A stretch of DNA of 64,000 bases. Origin: Candidatus Dichloromethanomonas elyunquensis. GTDB lineage: Bacteria; Bacillota; Desulfitobacteriia; Desulfitobacteriales; Syntrophobotulaceae. The DNA lies in contig LNDB01000004.1 of the NCBI GenBank assembly GCA_001515265.1, positions 1 through 64,000 of the forward strand, read 5' to 3'. The number at the start of each line of letters is the position of its first letter. Positions within the stretch are counted from its first letter, which is position 1. Positions 24,319 through 33,321 of the stretch are shown piece after piece. A program made the translations under genes and the position numbers. The notes under the pieces were generated by a model. The model did no database searches, had not been told where the DNA came from, and saw only the letters and a list, made by a program, of their open reading frames with translations.

Positions 24319-25509
24319 CTAGCGAAGCATCACCGAGAGATTTCCTGCGCCCACAATGATGGTGATCGCGATAAAAAACATCACCCCGACCGATGCCACC
24401 GAGGCAAAAATATAAAGGAGTCCTTTCGACATATCCTGCAAACTATCCGCTAATTCTTTTTCCCCCAAAGGTTCGATCAGCGCTGCCGAAATTTTAAACG
24501 TAAACATCATGGCAATAATCTTAATCACGGGAGCAAAAGCAATGAGTACGATTGCCAGCAGAGAAATCAGGCCTAGGGCATTTTTCAATAATAAACCTGA
24601 ACCGATAACCAATTCCACGGCATCCTTAAAAAACTTCCCTACTACAGGGATCAGATCGGCGGAATATTTTGCGGTTCTCAAGGCGACCCCGTCAGCTACC
24701 CCTCCTGTAACACCCTGAACTGACATAATTCCGATAAACACGGTCAAAACAATGCCAATGCTCAATTTACCGCCAAACTCCAAGAGGGATGCAAACTTGG
24801 ATAGTTTAAACTGTTCGGAAATATTGTTAAAGAGTTTCAGGATGATACTAAAGAAAAACAACGGCAGCACCACCGTTTTAATAACCGTGGATAGAAAGAC
24901 CAAACTCCCCATGACGACCGGTTTAAATAGCGCCGCACTGGTAAGATTGCCCATAGCCAACAACAAGGCATACATCACAGGAAGAACCGCTTGCATGAAG
25001 GACACCATACTATCGATCGCTTTCGTCCCTATATCCAGGGCAATACGGAAAGAAGTAATGGCCAGTCCAAAAAGGACCAGATAAACCAACATTTTGGCAA
25101 TCTTACTGACATTGCCCGTAAAAGCAACCTGTAATTGATTGATCACTGCACAGATGACAGCCAGAACGAGCAGTTTGGCAACAAGTGGCGCGTTAGTGAC
25201 AAACTCTTTTATAAATGCTTTTAAGATGCTCCTTCCCAGATTTTCCGGTTTTAAGCTTACTTTTCCGTTTTTTAGATCTTCGAAGATTTGAGATAGAGAA
25301 AACCCGGGCATAGCATCCTGGACATCCTGATCGAGCTGCTTCAACATATCTGTTACTTTAGACAAATCAATTTCCTGGGTTAAAACTACTGTTTCCGGTG
25401 TTGAAGAAGAATTGTTTTGTGCCTCCTCCGCCAGAGAGAGGAACGGCAGCATCAGGGCGGTCATGAAAATGATAAATAAAAGGATGACTATTTTTTTACC
25501 CAACCCCAT
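24319..25509 (-). CDS. spoIIIAE: SpoIIIAE, multi-pass membrane component
   Basis: The 396-residue protein starts with a signal-like helix, has an extracellular stretch of about 80 residues with DVQDAMPGFSLSQIFEDLK, then about eight hydrophobic helices, including VIFALVLFGLAITSF-like and GVADGVALRTAKYS segments. It is the permease-like part of the SpoIIIA complex. ATG at 25509 and a TTG two codons later are both possible starts, GAGGAG fitting the latter slightly better. Confidence 0.92.
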   Translation of the reverse strand: MGLGKKIVILLFIIFMTALMLPFLSLAEEAQNNSSSTPETVVLTQEIDLSKVTDMLKQLDQDVQDAMPGFSLSQIFEDLKNGKVSLKPENLGRSILKAFIKEFVTNAPLVAKLLVLAVICAVINQLQVAFTGNVSKIAKMLVYLVLFGLAITSFRIALDIGTKAIDSMVSFMQAVLPVMYALLLAMGNLTSAALFKPVVMGSLVFLSTVIKTVVLPLFFFSIILKLFNNISEQFKLSKFASLLEFGGKLSIGIVLTVFIGIMSVQGVTGGVADGVALRTAKYSADLIPVVGKFFKDAVELVIGSGLLLKNALGLISLLAIVLIAFAPVIKIIAMMFTFKISAALIEPLGEKELADSLQDMSKGLLYIFASVASVGVMFFIAITIIVGAGNLSVMLR

Positions 25510-25515
25510 CTCTCC

Positions 25516-25902
25516 TCACGCCAGCAGCTTCATCATGGACTCCATGATCGCAACAATAATAGGGATTGCTAAGATAACAACAAATATTTTAGCCGCCAGT
25601 TCCACTTTGACAGCAAGCGCATTTTCCCCAGCATCTTTGCAAATCTGACACCCAAACTCCGCTAAATAAGCAACTCCGACAATTTTCAAAACAATAAATA
25701 AATAATAGGAGCTTACATTGGCTTGGTCCGCTAATTTTTGGAGGAGTTCAACGACAAGCCTGATCTTGTCCATAACCAGGAGAAAAATTGCTACTCCTGC
25801 CAGGATACTTAACTGCAGGGCCATCTCAGGCTTGATTTGCTTGAGTACTGCCCCAATCACCGTAACAATGATTGCCAGGCCTATGACTTGCGCAATTTCC
25901 AC
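25516..25902 (-). CDS. spoIIIAD: SpoIIIAD, FliQ-like membrane protein
   Basis: The 128-residue protein has four hydrophobic helices and the family segment YLAEFGCQICKDAGENALAVKVELA (core EFGCQICKDAGE). SpoIIIAC and SpoIIIAD resemble the FliQ export component. Six bases separate it from spoIIIAE. Confidence 0.93.
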   Translation of the reverse strand: MEIAQVIGLAIIVTVIGAVLKQIKPEMALQLSILAGVAIFLLVMDKIRLVVELLQKLADQANVSSYYLFIVLKIVGVAYLAEFGCQICKDAGENALAVKVELAAKIFVVILAIPIIVAIMESMMKLLA

Positions 25903-25925
25903 GAAGCTTTCCCTCCCAGTGCAAC

Positions 25926-26123
25926 TCAGTACAATTTAAAAACGCTCTTGACCAGGACAAAAAGATCGGATATCCCCTGGACCACCATGTACAAAACAAC
26001 GACTACCCCGGCAATCGTTACCATTTGAGCCTGTTCTTTTTTTCCGGCCTCGCTTAAAATAATGGCGAAAATACCAACCAGCAGTCCAATCCCTGCAACC
26101 CTCAAAATAAGATCAAAGCTCAT
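25926..26123 (-). CDS. spoIIIAC: SpoIIIAC, small membrane protein
   Basis: The 65-residue two-helix protein has LLVGIFAIILSEAGKKEQAQM, the highly conserved SpoIIIAC core (SEAGKKEQA). It sits in its standard place between spoIIIAB and spoIIIAD. Confidence 0.95.
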   Translation of the reverse strand: MSFDLILRVAGIGLLVGIFAIILSEAGKKEQAQMVTIAGVVVVLYMVVQGISDLFVLVKSVFKLY

Positions 26124-26141
26124 TCCATCTGCCCTCTTTCC

Positions 26142-26651
26142 TTACATGATACAAATAACGATGACCATTCCACCAAGGAAACCAAGGTACGACCACATTT
26201 TTGCTTTACTCTCTACCTGAAGCCTGGCTTTCTCATCGGTATTGTGGAGTTGTTTTTGGGCGAGTTCCAGAATCTTATGCTGTTCATTGCGGTCCGACCT
26301 GCCCAATCCTTTGCCGATTCCCCTGATAATTCCCCATTCTTCATCCTGCAAGCAGGTTTTTCTTTGGTGATCTTTACAGGCCTTCTCCCAGGATGTCCAG
26401 GAATTTTCCCCTTTTCTTAAGCATAGTTCCAATCCTCCGAAAAACTCTTTCCACGGAGATTCCGTCCGCTCTTTCAAGACGGAAAAAGCACCCGGCAGAG
26501 GTGTGGCCCCCCAATATATTTCTGTGTCCAAGAGAGTTAAAGCTTGAACGAACTCCCGGATCTCCCGCGGACGTTTCCGTATACGCATTGCCTTTAATAA
26601 ACCAAGACAGCCAAAACCGACAATAAGTCCTATATATCCGATTACCAGCAT
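26142..26651 (-). CDS. spoIIIAB: SpoIIIAB, GspF-like component
   Basis: The 169-residue product has an N-terminal helix (about residues 3-19), a soluble helical domain with REFVQALTLLDTEIYWGATPLP (core LDTEIYWGATPL) and a C-terminal helix. It resembles the cytoplasmic part of GspF/PilC-type proteins. AGGAGCAAGGG precedes the ATG. Confidence 0.93.
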   Translation of the reverse strand: MLVIGYIGLIVGFGCLGLLKAMRIRKRPREIREFVQALTLLDTEIYWGATPLPGAFSVLKERTESPWKEFFGGLELCLRKGENSWTSWEKACKDHQRKTCLQDEEWGIIRGIGKGLGRSDRNEQHKILELAQKQLHNTDEKARLQVESKAKMWSYLGFLGGMVIVICIM

Positions 26652-26693
26652 AGCCCTTGCTCCTTTGGTCTATGACGTATTCCTTACTTGCAT

Positions 26694-27731
26694 CTATTTA
26701 TATAACACTGCGGAAAAGGAACTTCCCGTCAAAAGATTATATACTCCTTCAATTGTTCCCGGCCCCCTGGTTCTGCCTAACAGAACAGCCCTCTCAAAGA
26801 CCTGTTTATCAAATAGTTCTTTAAGATACGGCCTTCTCTGCAGTTCTTCCAGACTCCCGGCATGGGCCGTTGCCAAAATTTTCACTCCGCAGCGTACGGC
26901 ATCATTAAGAGCAAAAACCTCATCCGGTCCCCCCAATTCGTCCACCGCTACTACAGAGGGAGCCATGGAACGAATTAACATGTTTAGGCCCTGAACCTTT
27001 GGACAGCGATCCAAAACATCGGTCCTGCATCCCAGATCAAAGGCCGGAGTTCCTTGCCACATTCCGGCAATTTCGCTTCTTTCATCCACTACCCCTACCG
27101 TTTGTCCCTCCAGGCCGATTTCCGGCACACCATCGCTTAATGATTTGATTAAGAGCCTTAGGATGGTGGTTTTACCTGCCCTTGGAGGGGAAACCAACAG
27201 CGTGTTTAACAACAGCTTGTTTTTGTCCAATAACAGTGGGAAAAGATGCAGTACTTTACTGTCAGGCTGCCGGGCCCAACGGAAGTTAAGAGCTGAAATA
27301 TTCTTGATCGTCCTGATCGTTCCGTTCTCGACCACTGTTTCGCCGCTGATCCCGACCCGGTGCCCCCCTGCTATGGTAAAGAAACCTTGTCTTAATTCTT
27401 CTTCAGCTGCATAAATAGAACTGTGCGTAATCCTTTCGAGAATCCCGATCAAATCTTCTTTAGTTACGTGATAAGCGGCATCTTTAGTACCCGGCAAACC
27501 GGAGGCTGTGATGAAATATTCTTTTCTTCCCGTGCGTATGATTAAGGGCTTATTGACTCTCAGTCTGATTTCCTCTATCTTTTCCGTTTGTCCCAACTGC
27601 TTTGCCGCTGCCAGGATCATTTTCCCGATACGCTCGCTGACCCAGCCGACAACTCCCTCTTCCTCAATTTCTTTTTCTAATAAAACATCTTTTTTTATCG
27701 CTAAAACGGGGGAGGATACCCTGGTTATCAT
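26694..27731 (-). CDS. spoIIIAA: SpoIIIAA, secretion ATPase-like
   Basis: SpoIIIAA is the mother-cell ATPase that powers the SpoIIIA channel. The 345-residue product has RLRVNKPLIIRTG near the start, a P-loop in SPPRAGKTTILRLL (about residues 180-193), VGVVDERSEIAGM and the Walker B segment VVAVDELGG. AGGAGG precedes the ATG at 27731 by nine bases. It heads the operon spoIIIAA-AB-AC-AD-AE-AF-AG-AH. A CATACCTT at 27757-27764 resembles a sigma-E -10 but no -35 fits. Confidence 0.94.
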   Translation of the reverse strand: MITRVSSPVLAIKKDVLLEKEIEEEGVVGWVSERIGKMILAAAKQLGQTEKIEEIRLRVNKPLIIRTGRKEYFITASGLPGTKDAAYHVTKEDLIGILERITHSSIYAAEEELRQGFFTIAGGHRVGISGETVVENGTIRTIKNISALNFRWARQPDSKVLHLFPLLLDKNKLLLNTLLVSPPRAGKTTILRLLIKSLSDGVPEIGLEGQTVGVVDERSEIAGMWQGTPAFDLGCRTDVLDRCPKVQGLNMLIRSMAPSVVAVDELGGPDEVFALNDAVRCGVKILATAHAGSLEELQRRPYLKELFDKQVFERAVLLGRTRGPGTIEGVYNLLTGSSFSAVLYK

Positions 27732-27821
27732 CTCTTCATGCCTCCTCTGTACTAAGAAGGTATGTCCCTAAAACTATTTTTAGAATTGTTTTTTTCGGAT
27801 TTCTTCATAAACCATAGAAAA

Positions 27822-27853
27822 CCCGGTTAACCTTGTTCTTGAAGGCAAACCGG
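27822..27853 (-). terminator. terminator downstream of the lipoprotein gene
   Basis: On the minus strand CCCGGTT..CCTT pairs with AAGG..AACCGGG, with TTTTCT following. It lies between the lipoprotein gene and spoIIIAA. Confidence 0.75.
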
Positions 27854-27917
27854 GATGTAGTCAATTAATCTATTTTTTTCGGATCATAGGAATGAACGAT
27901 TCAAACCGGTATCGACC

Positions 27918-29843
27918 TTACCAAGGTTCCAGCCCGAATTTTAACAGGTAGTTCTGATACATCGCATTTGTCTGGTACCTGTCTTCCCCGCAGAATTGAT
28001 TCTCTGCGAAATGGAGGATAGAGATTCTGTCCCCGTATTGACCGATAAGCATTTGCTCGTCCACAGAACCGTCTATGACGGCGACTTCCGGTTTGTTATG
28101 GCTGTTGAGCGGTCCGGTGCCGCCATGATCATTTATGGCAGAATTTCCGAATATGGCATCCAAGGCTGCCGCGCGGAAATAGCTGTAGCCGTTGGCTTGC
28201 AAATAGTTGCTGAGGGCACTTGCGGAACAGCTGCCAAAGTGACCGTCTTCGTCCAGGGCATGCCCGTTGCCGTCTTTAAAACCATAATCGTTTATCCTGT
28301 GCTGCAGGAGCATTTGTTCCCCTCCGGTCATAAAATCCGGATCAATCTGGCCGGCATATTGGGTATTGCCCAGCGTGATAACCGGATCGCCTGCGTTGAC
28401 GGGATTTAAGATCATGGAAGGGCTGGTCCCCGCGTAAAACGCGATGGTATATTTATTGGTCCGGGCGACATATTTGTTCCCTGTATCCTGGTGAAGATAG
28501 CTGGTAAAACTACTCCCGATATCAATATTGGAATCCTGGCCATATTCGACATTATTGCTTTCGAGAGCGGCATCACAGAACCACCAGCCGTCAAATCCCA
28601 AAGCTTTGGACAGGATATTGGACATGGCGATATCATCTGAGGACCGGGCAAATGTCTGGTAATCGTCTTTACAGGTAAGTCCGGCTATTTCGACCCCGGT
28701 GCAGTTGGCGTAACCCATGGCCTTGATCCATTTTCGCACATCACCGGAACTGCTTCTGTACTGGGAACCGCTTCTAAAAAAGCTTTCGCATAGGTACCAG
28801 TCTCCTTGACCTAAATGGGTATTGCCTTCCAAAGCGTCATCCACATCCCAGGCATTGGCAAAACATTTCAATCCTTTGCCGTGGGCATAATCAACGATTT
28901 CATTTTGTATTTCCCTAGTGTTGCGATAATCATAGCCGTATTGGTCAATAAATACGCCGTACCAGCCGCTGGCGGCGATATTATCGATTTCGGCTTTGAC
29001 TTTGTTTAAGTCCGCCAGTTCCCATTCACTTTGGGGATCATAAGGGTTATCCGGACCGATATTGACATACCCAAACATTTTCGTGGTACTTTTAATACTG
29101 TCCGCGACAATGTTGGACTTGGCCGACAATTCACCCGGCTGGGAACAAACGATATAAGGAAGTTTGCTTAATTCCTGGATGGAATAGGTGATACTGTTTT
29201 GATTATCCACATTAGACAGGTTCCCGTAAATAAAACCGGTATAATCAAGGCTAAAGGAACCATGAACAGGTGTATTGACGATTATTTGGCTACGGAAAGC
29301 TGCATTTAGTGCCTTGAGCGTTGCCTGATTCGGGTAATCGGTGACCCTTAGTCCGTGGACACGCTGAAAATCATTCATCGTTCCTTTAGAGAAACTTTCC
29401 CAGTACCCGTTCACGTGTACAGGATCAAGCAAGTTCAGAGCAGACAGATAACTCTGTACCTCTTCTGCGCAGGCGTTATAAACGCCGGACTGAACAGTAA
29501 ACTCGTTGGCGGAATTGTCGATGGCTTTCTCTGCCGTAGTCTGATCCTTATCAACGTTAAAAACTATTTTAAAGTTTACTTCATCTGACGTTGAAGCCTC
29601 TTCCTTTACTGCAATCTCATGAGTACGATTGTCCAGCCTGTATACACTGAATCCGGGACTTTTGTTTCCGATTTGTATCCGGTTTTTACCTGCAGCTGTA
29701 TTGCTTGCTGTTTCAGCCGCTAGTCTTCCATTTACGGAGGTGTTGCTGCTTTCAGCAGATTTGGATACCGAGGAACATGCTTCAAGAAGTGTAAAAACCA
29801 TAAGCAGTAAAAACACAACGACTAATTTTCGTATGTATGTCAT
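27918..29843 (-). CDS. large lipoprotein with peptidoglycan-binding-like and TIM-barrel (GH114-like) domains
   Basis: The 641-residue product begins with a lipoprotein signal (LVVVFLLLMVFTLLEAC, lipidated Cys near residue 23). Around residues 120-190 a stretch with LSALNLLDPVHVNGYWESF and MNDFQRVHGL looks like a PG_binding_1 domain. Residues about 225-450 have GFIYGNL, FGYVNIGPDN, WYGVFIDQYGYDY and KGLKCFANAWDVDDAL, a pattern of the GH114/endo-polygalactosaminidase-type barrel with the D-Q-Y catalytic region. The C-terminal 170 residues are not recognised. It would act at the outer membrane face on wall or extracellular polysaccharide. It stands alone next to a degenerate IS copy. Domain calls are by eye. 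Confidence 0.6.
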   Translation of the reverse strand: MTYIRKLVVVFLLLMVFTLLEACSSVSKSAESSNTSVNGRLAAETASNTAAGKNRIQIGNKSPGFSVYRLDNRTHEIAVKEEASTSDEVNFKIVFNVDKDQTTAEKAIDNSANEFTVQSGVYNACAEEVQSYLSALNLLDPVHVNGYWESFSKGTMNDFQRVHGLRVTDYPNQATLKALNAAFRSQIIVNTPVHGSFSLDYTGFIYGNLSNVDNQNSITYSIQELSKLPYIVCSQPGELSAKSNIVADSIKSTTKMFGYVNIGPDNPYDPQSEWELADLNKVKAEIDNIAASGWYGVFIDQYGYDYRNTREIQNEIVDYAHGKGLKCFANAWDVDDALEGNTHLGQGDWYLCESFFRSGSQYRSSSGDVRKWIKAMGYANCTGVEIAGLTCKDDYQTFARSSDDIAMSNILSKALGFDGWWFCDAALESNNVEYGQDSNIDIGSSFTSYLHQDTGNKYVARTNKYTIAFYAGTSPSMILNPVNAGDPVITLGNTQYAGQIDPDFMTGGEQMLLQHRINDYGFKDGNGHALDEDGHFGSCSASALSNYLQANGYSYFRAAALDAIFGNSAINDHGGTGPLNSHNKPEVAVIDGSVDEQMLIGQYGDRISILHFAENQFCGEDRYQTNAMYQNYLLKFGLEPW

Positions 29844-29918
29844 GTTGTGCTCCCCTCTTAAGAAATTTCCTGAGTTTTTATGATTGTACCATTAATCTCC
29901 TATTGATTGTATTCCTAA

Positions 29919-29948
29919 ATTATAAACCAATGGATTGTATCCAGTAAA
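29919..29948 (-). promoter_or_regulatory. possible promoter of the lipoprotein gene
   Basis: TATAAT (29919-29924, minus strand) has TTTACT 18 bases upstream. Three TACAATC words (at 29882-29888, 29905-29911 and 29933-29939) surround it and may be binding sites or chance AT-rich repeats. Confidence 0.4.
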
Positions 29949-30040
29949 CAAGACAATTTTCTTAGTGGTCTTCTCCCCAAAAATATGGTCCACTCAAAAT
30001 GAGAAAAATGGTAATATAAAAATAAGAGGAGTGGACGGAA

Positions 30041-30187
30041 ATGAAAAGTAAATATGGCGGGATGCTGCCGAGTGATGTCAAAAGATTAAGACAGCTGGAA
30101 GAAGAAAACAGGAAGCTCAAGCAAATGGTAGCGGACTTGAGTTTAGATAAAGTTATGCTTCAGGACGTATTATCAAAAAAGTTCTGA
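30041..30187 (+). pseudogene. IS3 OrfA remnant (leucine zipper part only)
   Basis: The 48-codon frame has SKYGGMLPSDVKRL then a coiled-coil LEEENRKLKQMVADL, the C-terminal leucine zipper of IS3 OrfA. The N-terminal helix-turn-helix is missing: the frame goes from MKSK straight to YGGM. Since OrfA commonly begins MKSK and has a WKSKYGGM later, a deletion between two AAAAGTAAA words would explain it. A slippery A-AAA-AAG at 30175-30181 for -1 frameshifting into orfB is kept. Confidence 0.75.
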
Positions 30188-30866
30188 AACCTGCGGTCAA
30201 AAGAGAAATCATAGGGTATCTTCGAAAGACATATACCATTAGCGAGCTCAGGTCATGTATGCTGCTAAAGGTCAGCCGATCATTATATCGCTATAAACCT
30301 AAAAGAGATTGGCAGGAATTTTTAAGAATGCGCATTAAGGAAATCGCAGCGGCGAGAGTCAGGTACGGCTATAAGCGTATTCATGTGCTCCTACTCAGAG
30401 AAGGTTGGAAAATCAACCATAAACGTGTCTACCGGCTGTACAAAGAAGAAGGATTGAACCTAAGAAACAGAAGCAAGCGAAAGAAAATTAGCGAGCCAAG
30501 AATTATTGAGAAGAAACCAGCTTCCTCGCTCAATGAGGGCTGGGCTATGGACTTTTGTCTGACCAGCTTTACAACGGAAAGAGATTCAGAGCATTAACTT
30601 TAATCGATACATACAGCCGGGAATGCCTAGCAATATATGCAGATCAAGCAATAAAAGGTGAAACGGTAGTAAAAGTACTGGAAGACTTAAGACAAACCAA
30701 AGGTTTCCCAAAAAGAATAAAAGTAGATAACGGTCCGGAGTTTATATCAAGAGCACTGGATGCTTGGGCCTATCTTAATAAAGTTGAGCTGGAATATTCC
30801 AGGCCAGGAAAGCCAACGGATAATGCCCATATTGAATCGTTCAATCAAAAGTGGATTAACCTCTAA
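30181..30866 (+). pseudogene. IS3 OrfB integrase, frameshifted and truncated
   Basis: The frame continues from the slippery site through YGYKRIHVLLLREGWKINHKRVYRLYKEEGL and NEGWAMDF, then loses one base near 30556 and carries on one frame over with SDQLYNGKRFRALTLIDTYSREC. The DDE catalytic residues are D in WAMDF, D in VDNGPEF and E in HIESFN. The product stops just after that E at QKWINL, so about the last 40 residues are missing. Not functional. Confidence 0.85.
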
Positions 30867-31028
30867 ATAAAATCTGTACTAGGTTTGGGGTAGGGTCACA
30901 AGTGATAAAAGGTCCCTCCACTTTCAATATAAAAATACTGATAACAGTCTATTTGGACTATTACCAGCACTGATATCGAGCCGAAGTTTATTACTCTTTA
31001 TTCAATTTTCTAATAAATGACCAAACTA

Positions 31029-31586
31029 TTATGCCCTCGAAACATACGTCCCTGTTCTGGTATCAATAATCAGAACATCCCCTTCATTGACAAAGAAAGG
31101 AACCTGGACGTTTGCTCCGGTCTCCACGACCGCATTTTTGGAACCGCCGGTTGCGGTATCGCCTTTAACACCGGGTTCGGTTTCAATAACTTTCAGTTCT
31201 ACCGAGTTCGGAAGATCAACGCCAATGACTTCGCTATTGTAAAGAAGAACGCCGAGATTCATATTTTCCTTGAGCCATTTAACCTGCTCTCCAATTTGCG
31301 CTTCGGTCAGCATAATCTGTTCAAAACTCTCATTGTCCATAACCACAAATTGTTCCCCGTCTTTATAGAGATACTGCATTTCACGGCGATCCAAACGGGC
31401 TCTTTCTACTTTCTCGCCGGCATTAAATCTTTTTTCAACGACAGAACCGGTTCTGACGTTTTTAATCTTGGTGCGGACAAATGGAGAGCCTTTTCCAGGT
31501 TTAACATGTTGGAATTCAACTATCTGAAAAATATCCCCGTCAATTTCGATTGTAAGACCCGTCTTAAAATCATTTGAAGAAATCAT
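31029..31586 (-). CDS. efp: elongation factor P
   Basis: EF-P relieves ribosome stalling at polyproline. The 185-residue protein has three beta domains, with the domain I modification loop at [15 protein letters not shown] (Lys about residue 32) and the C-terminal [22 protein letters not shown] precedes the ATG. It lies in the conserved aroQ-pepP-efp run. The proline-rich zinc-ribbon proteins in this window (PPPPP linkers) would depend on it. Confidence 0.96.
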   Translation of the reverse strand: MISSNDFKTGLTIEIDGDIFQIVEFQHVKPGKGSPFVRTKIKNVRTGSVVEKRFNAGEKVERARLDRREMQYLYKDGEQFVVMDNESFEQIMLTEAQIGEQVKWLKENMNLGVLLYNSEVIGVDLPNSVELKVIETEPGVKGDTATGGSKNAVVETGANVQVPFFVNEGDVLIIDTRTGTYVSRA

Positions 31587-31612
31587 TGAATTGATCCTCC
31601 CGTAAGTTTTTC

Positions 31613-32680
31613 CTAATCAATAATAATGAATTGTTTTGGGGCTTGTGTCAAGACTTCAACGCCAAAATTTGTCACAAGAATTACATCTTCGATCCTGACT
31701 CCGCCCCATCCGGGCAGATAGATTCCCGGTTCTACCGTAAGCATCATTCCGGGTTCCAATATTTTAGTCTCTCTGGTATTTAACCTGGGAGTTTCATGAA
31801 TCTCTAAACCCAGTGAATGCCCCAGCCCATGGCCAAAGTAATCCCCGTATCCAGCTTTTTTGATCACTTCCCTGGCTGCGGCATCGGCTTCTTTCCCCGT
31901 CATTCCCGGTTTTAAAGCATGAATTGCCGCTTCCTGGGCTTCCAGGACAATGCGATAAATATCTTTATACTTCTCGTCAGGTTTTCCGACAAACACGGTT
32001 CTGGTCATGTCGGAGCAATACCACTGATATTTCGCCCCGTAATCCAGGGTAACCGCTTCCCCCGTTTTAATTTTTTTGGGAGATGCCACACCGTGAGGAA
32101 GTGCGGAGCGTTCGCCTGAGGCCACAATATAATCAAACGATCTGCCGGTGGCACCCTGTTTACGGAGAAAGAACTCCAGTTCTAAAGCTATTTCTTCTTC
32201 CGTAATCCCTGGTTTGATCTTTTCCCGGATCATTTCGAAGGCTTGATCGGTTATCCGTATGGCTTGACGAAGAATTTCAATCTCCGAAGGATCTTTGATC
32301 TCTCTTAATTTTCTTAGCATCTCTGAAATATCGGCCAAGCGGCAGTTTCCAACGGTATCTTGAAGCTTTCTGACCTCTGCCCAAGAAAGCGTATCTTCCT
32401 CTACCCCCAGGGATTTGAAATCCTTTGCCAATTTTCCGATCGTCTCCGAAGTTTCACTGTCCACCCGGATAATTTCATAATTTTCCGTTTCCTTTTCGGC
32501 TTGTTCCAAGTAACGGAAATCGGTTAAGAGATAACTTTTGTCCGGCGTAAGCAACAATGTGCCGTTGGTCCCGGTAAACCCGCTGAAATAATACACATTG
32601 GGAGAATCCTTAATGAGAACGGCAGACAACTCAGTTTCCGCCATAGCTTGACGGAGTTTATTTAATCTCAGTGTTTTCAT
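31613..32680 (-). CDS. Xaa-Pro aminopeptidase/dipeptidase (M24)
   Basis: The 355-residue product has a creatinase-like N-terminal domain and an M24 'pita-bread' metallopeptidase domain with the metal ligands in [31 protein letters not shown] and [17 protein letters not shown]. It probably removes N-terminal residues before proline. The ATG at 32680 is directly behind AAAGGGG and overlaps the aroQ 3' end by 23 bases. Close homologs are called YpdF, PapA or PepQ. Confidence 0.92.
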   Translation of the reverse strand: MKTLRLNKLRQAMAETELSAVLIKDSPNVYYFSGFTGTNGTLLLTPDKSYLLTDFRYLEQAEKETENYEIIRVDSETSETIGKLAKDFKSLGVEEDTLSWAEVRKLQDTVGNCRLADISEMLRKLREIKDPSEIEILRQAIRITDQAFEMIREKIKPGITEEEIALELEFFLRKQGATGRSFDYIVASGERSALPHGVASPKKIKTGEAVTLDYGAKYQWYCSDMTRTVFVGKPDEKYKDIYRIVLEAQEAAIHALKPGMTGKEADAAAREVIKKAGYGDYFGHGLGHSLGLEIHETPRLNTRETKILEPGMMLTVEPGIYLPGWGGVRIEDVILVTNFGVEVLTQAPKQFIIID

Positions 32681-33128
32681 CCCCTTTAGGCTGGCGGTAC
32701 TTCTGAAATTCTACCGCGTAGGCTAAAGCCAGCAAATAACTGTCTGTCCCCAGACCGCTGATCTGCCCGACACAAGCTCCGGCGACCACAGAATGGGCGC
32801 GGAAGCCTTCCCGCGCATAAATATTGGAAAGATGTACTTCCAGGGCGGGAACATTGACTCCTTTAATCGCATCGAACAAAGCATAGCTCGTATGTGTCCA
32901 GGCTCCGGGATTCAGGATTAGGAAATCAGCGGGTGTTAGGCCGGTAATCCAGTCAACCATCTCACCTTCATGGTTGGTTTGACGGCATTCCACATCCAGC
33001 TGGTTTTCTCTGCCCATGATTATGAGCTTTTGGTTCAGTTCTTCCAGGCTTGTCCCTCCGTAAATGTCCGGTTCCCTTGTTCCTAACAGATGGAGGTTAA
33101 CTCCATGTAATACACAGATCATGCTCAT
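32658..33128 (-). CDS. aroQ: type II 3-dehydroquinate dehydratase
   Basis: The 156-residue product has the N-terminal HGVNLHLLGTREPDIYGG, with the catalytic tyrosine and arginine loop, LILNPGAWTHTSYALFDAI and VHLSNIYAREGFRAHS. It dehydrates 3-dehydroquinate in the shikimate pathway. Type II lengths are about 145-150, so slightly long. aroB, aroK and aroE are in the same window but 20 kb away, across the pilus operon and an accessory block. Confidence 0.95.
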   Translation of the reverse strand: MSMICVLHGVNLHLLGTREPDIYGGTSLEELNQKLIIMGRENQLDVECRQTNHEGEMVDWITGLTPADFLILNPGAWTHTSYALFDAIKGVNVPALEVHLSNIYAREGFRAHSVVAGACVGQISGLGTDSYLLALAYAVEFQKYRQPKGDENTEIK

Positions 33129-33158
33129 AATTTCTCCTTATTTATTTTTTATGTAGTT

Positions 33159-33222
33159 GGGGCTGCTGCAAAATTAACGCTGTCTATACCCTGCAAAGAC
33201 TAGCCGTTCTGCAATCGGCCCC
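33159..33222. repeat. 64-base palindromic repeat, copy B
   Basis: GGGGCTGCTGCA at the left edge and, on the other strand, GGGGCCGATTGCAGAA at the right edge form an imperfect long stem. Shared blocks with copy A at 16414-16471 are GGGGCTG, TTGCA, ACGGCTAGTC versus ACGACTAATC, and AATTTTGCAGCAGCC versus AGTTTTGTAACAGCC. It lies upstream of aroQ, in a gap of 190 bases with no other feature seen. Confidence 0.6.
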
Positions 33223-33321
33223 TTCCTTATCAAGATGAAATATCACATTAATCCTATCATAAGATCCTATCCTCTGCAAAAACCAAACACTAAAAATAAC
33301 AACCTTTTCTTAAATATTTCG

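Larger units (their letters stand above)
29986..30866 (+). mobile_element. degenerate IS3-family element
   Basis: The left end is about at TGGTCCACTC (29986), followed by an orfA remnant and an orfB with a frameshift and a missing end. It is 880 bases long against the 1.2-1.4 kb typical of the family. The right end cannot be located. It differs in sequence from the element at the left edge of the window. Confidence 0.75.

Noticed and set aside
27757-27764. Sigma-E promoter in front of spoIIIAA
   Set aside because: CATACCTT fits a -10, but no -35 element lies at the required distance, so it was not listed as a feature.
31017-31577. 186-codon open frame on the plus strand across efp
   Set aside because: It is antisense to a clearly real efp gene, has no ribosome-binding site and no recognisable protein features.
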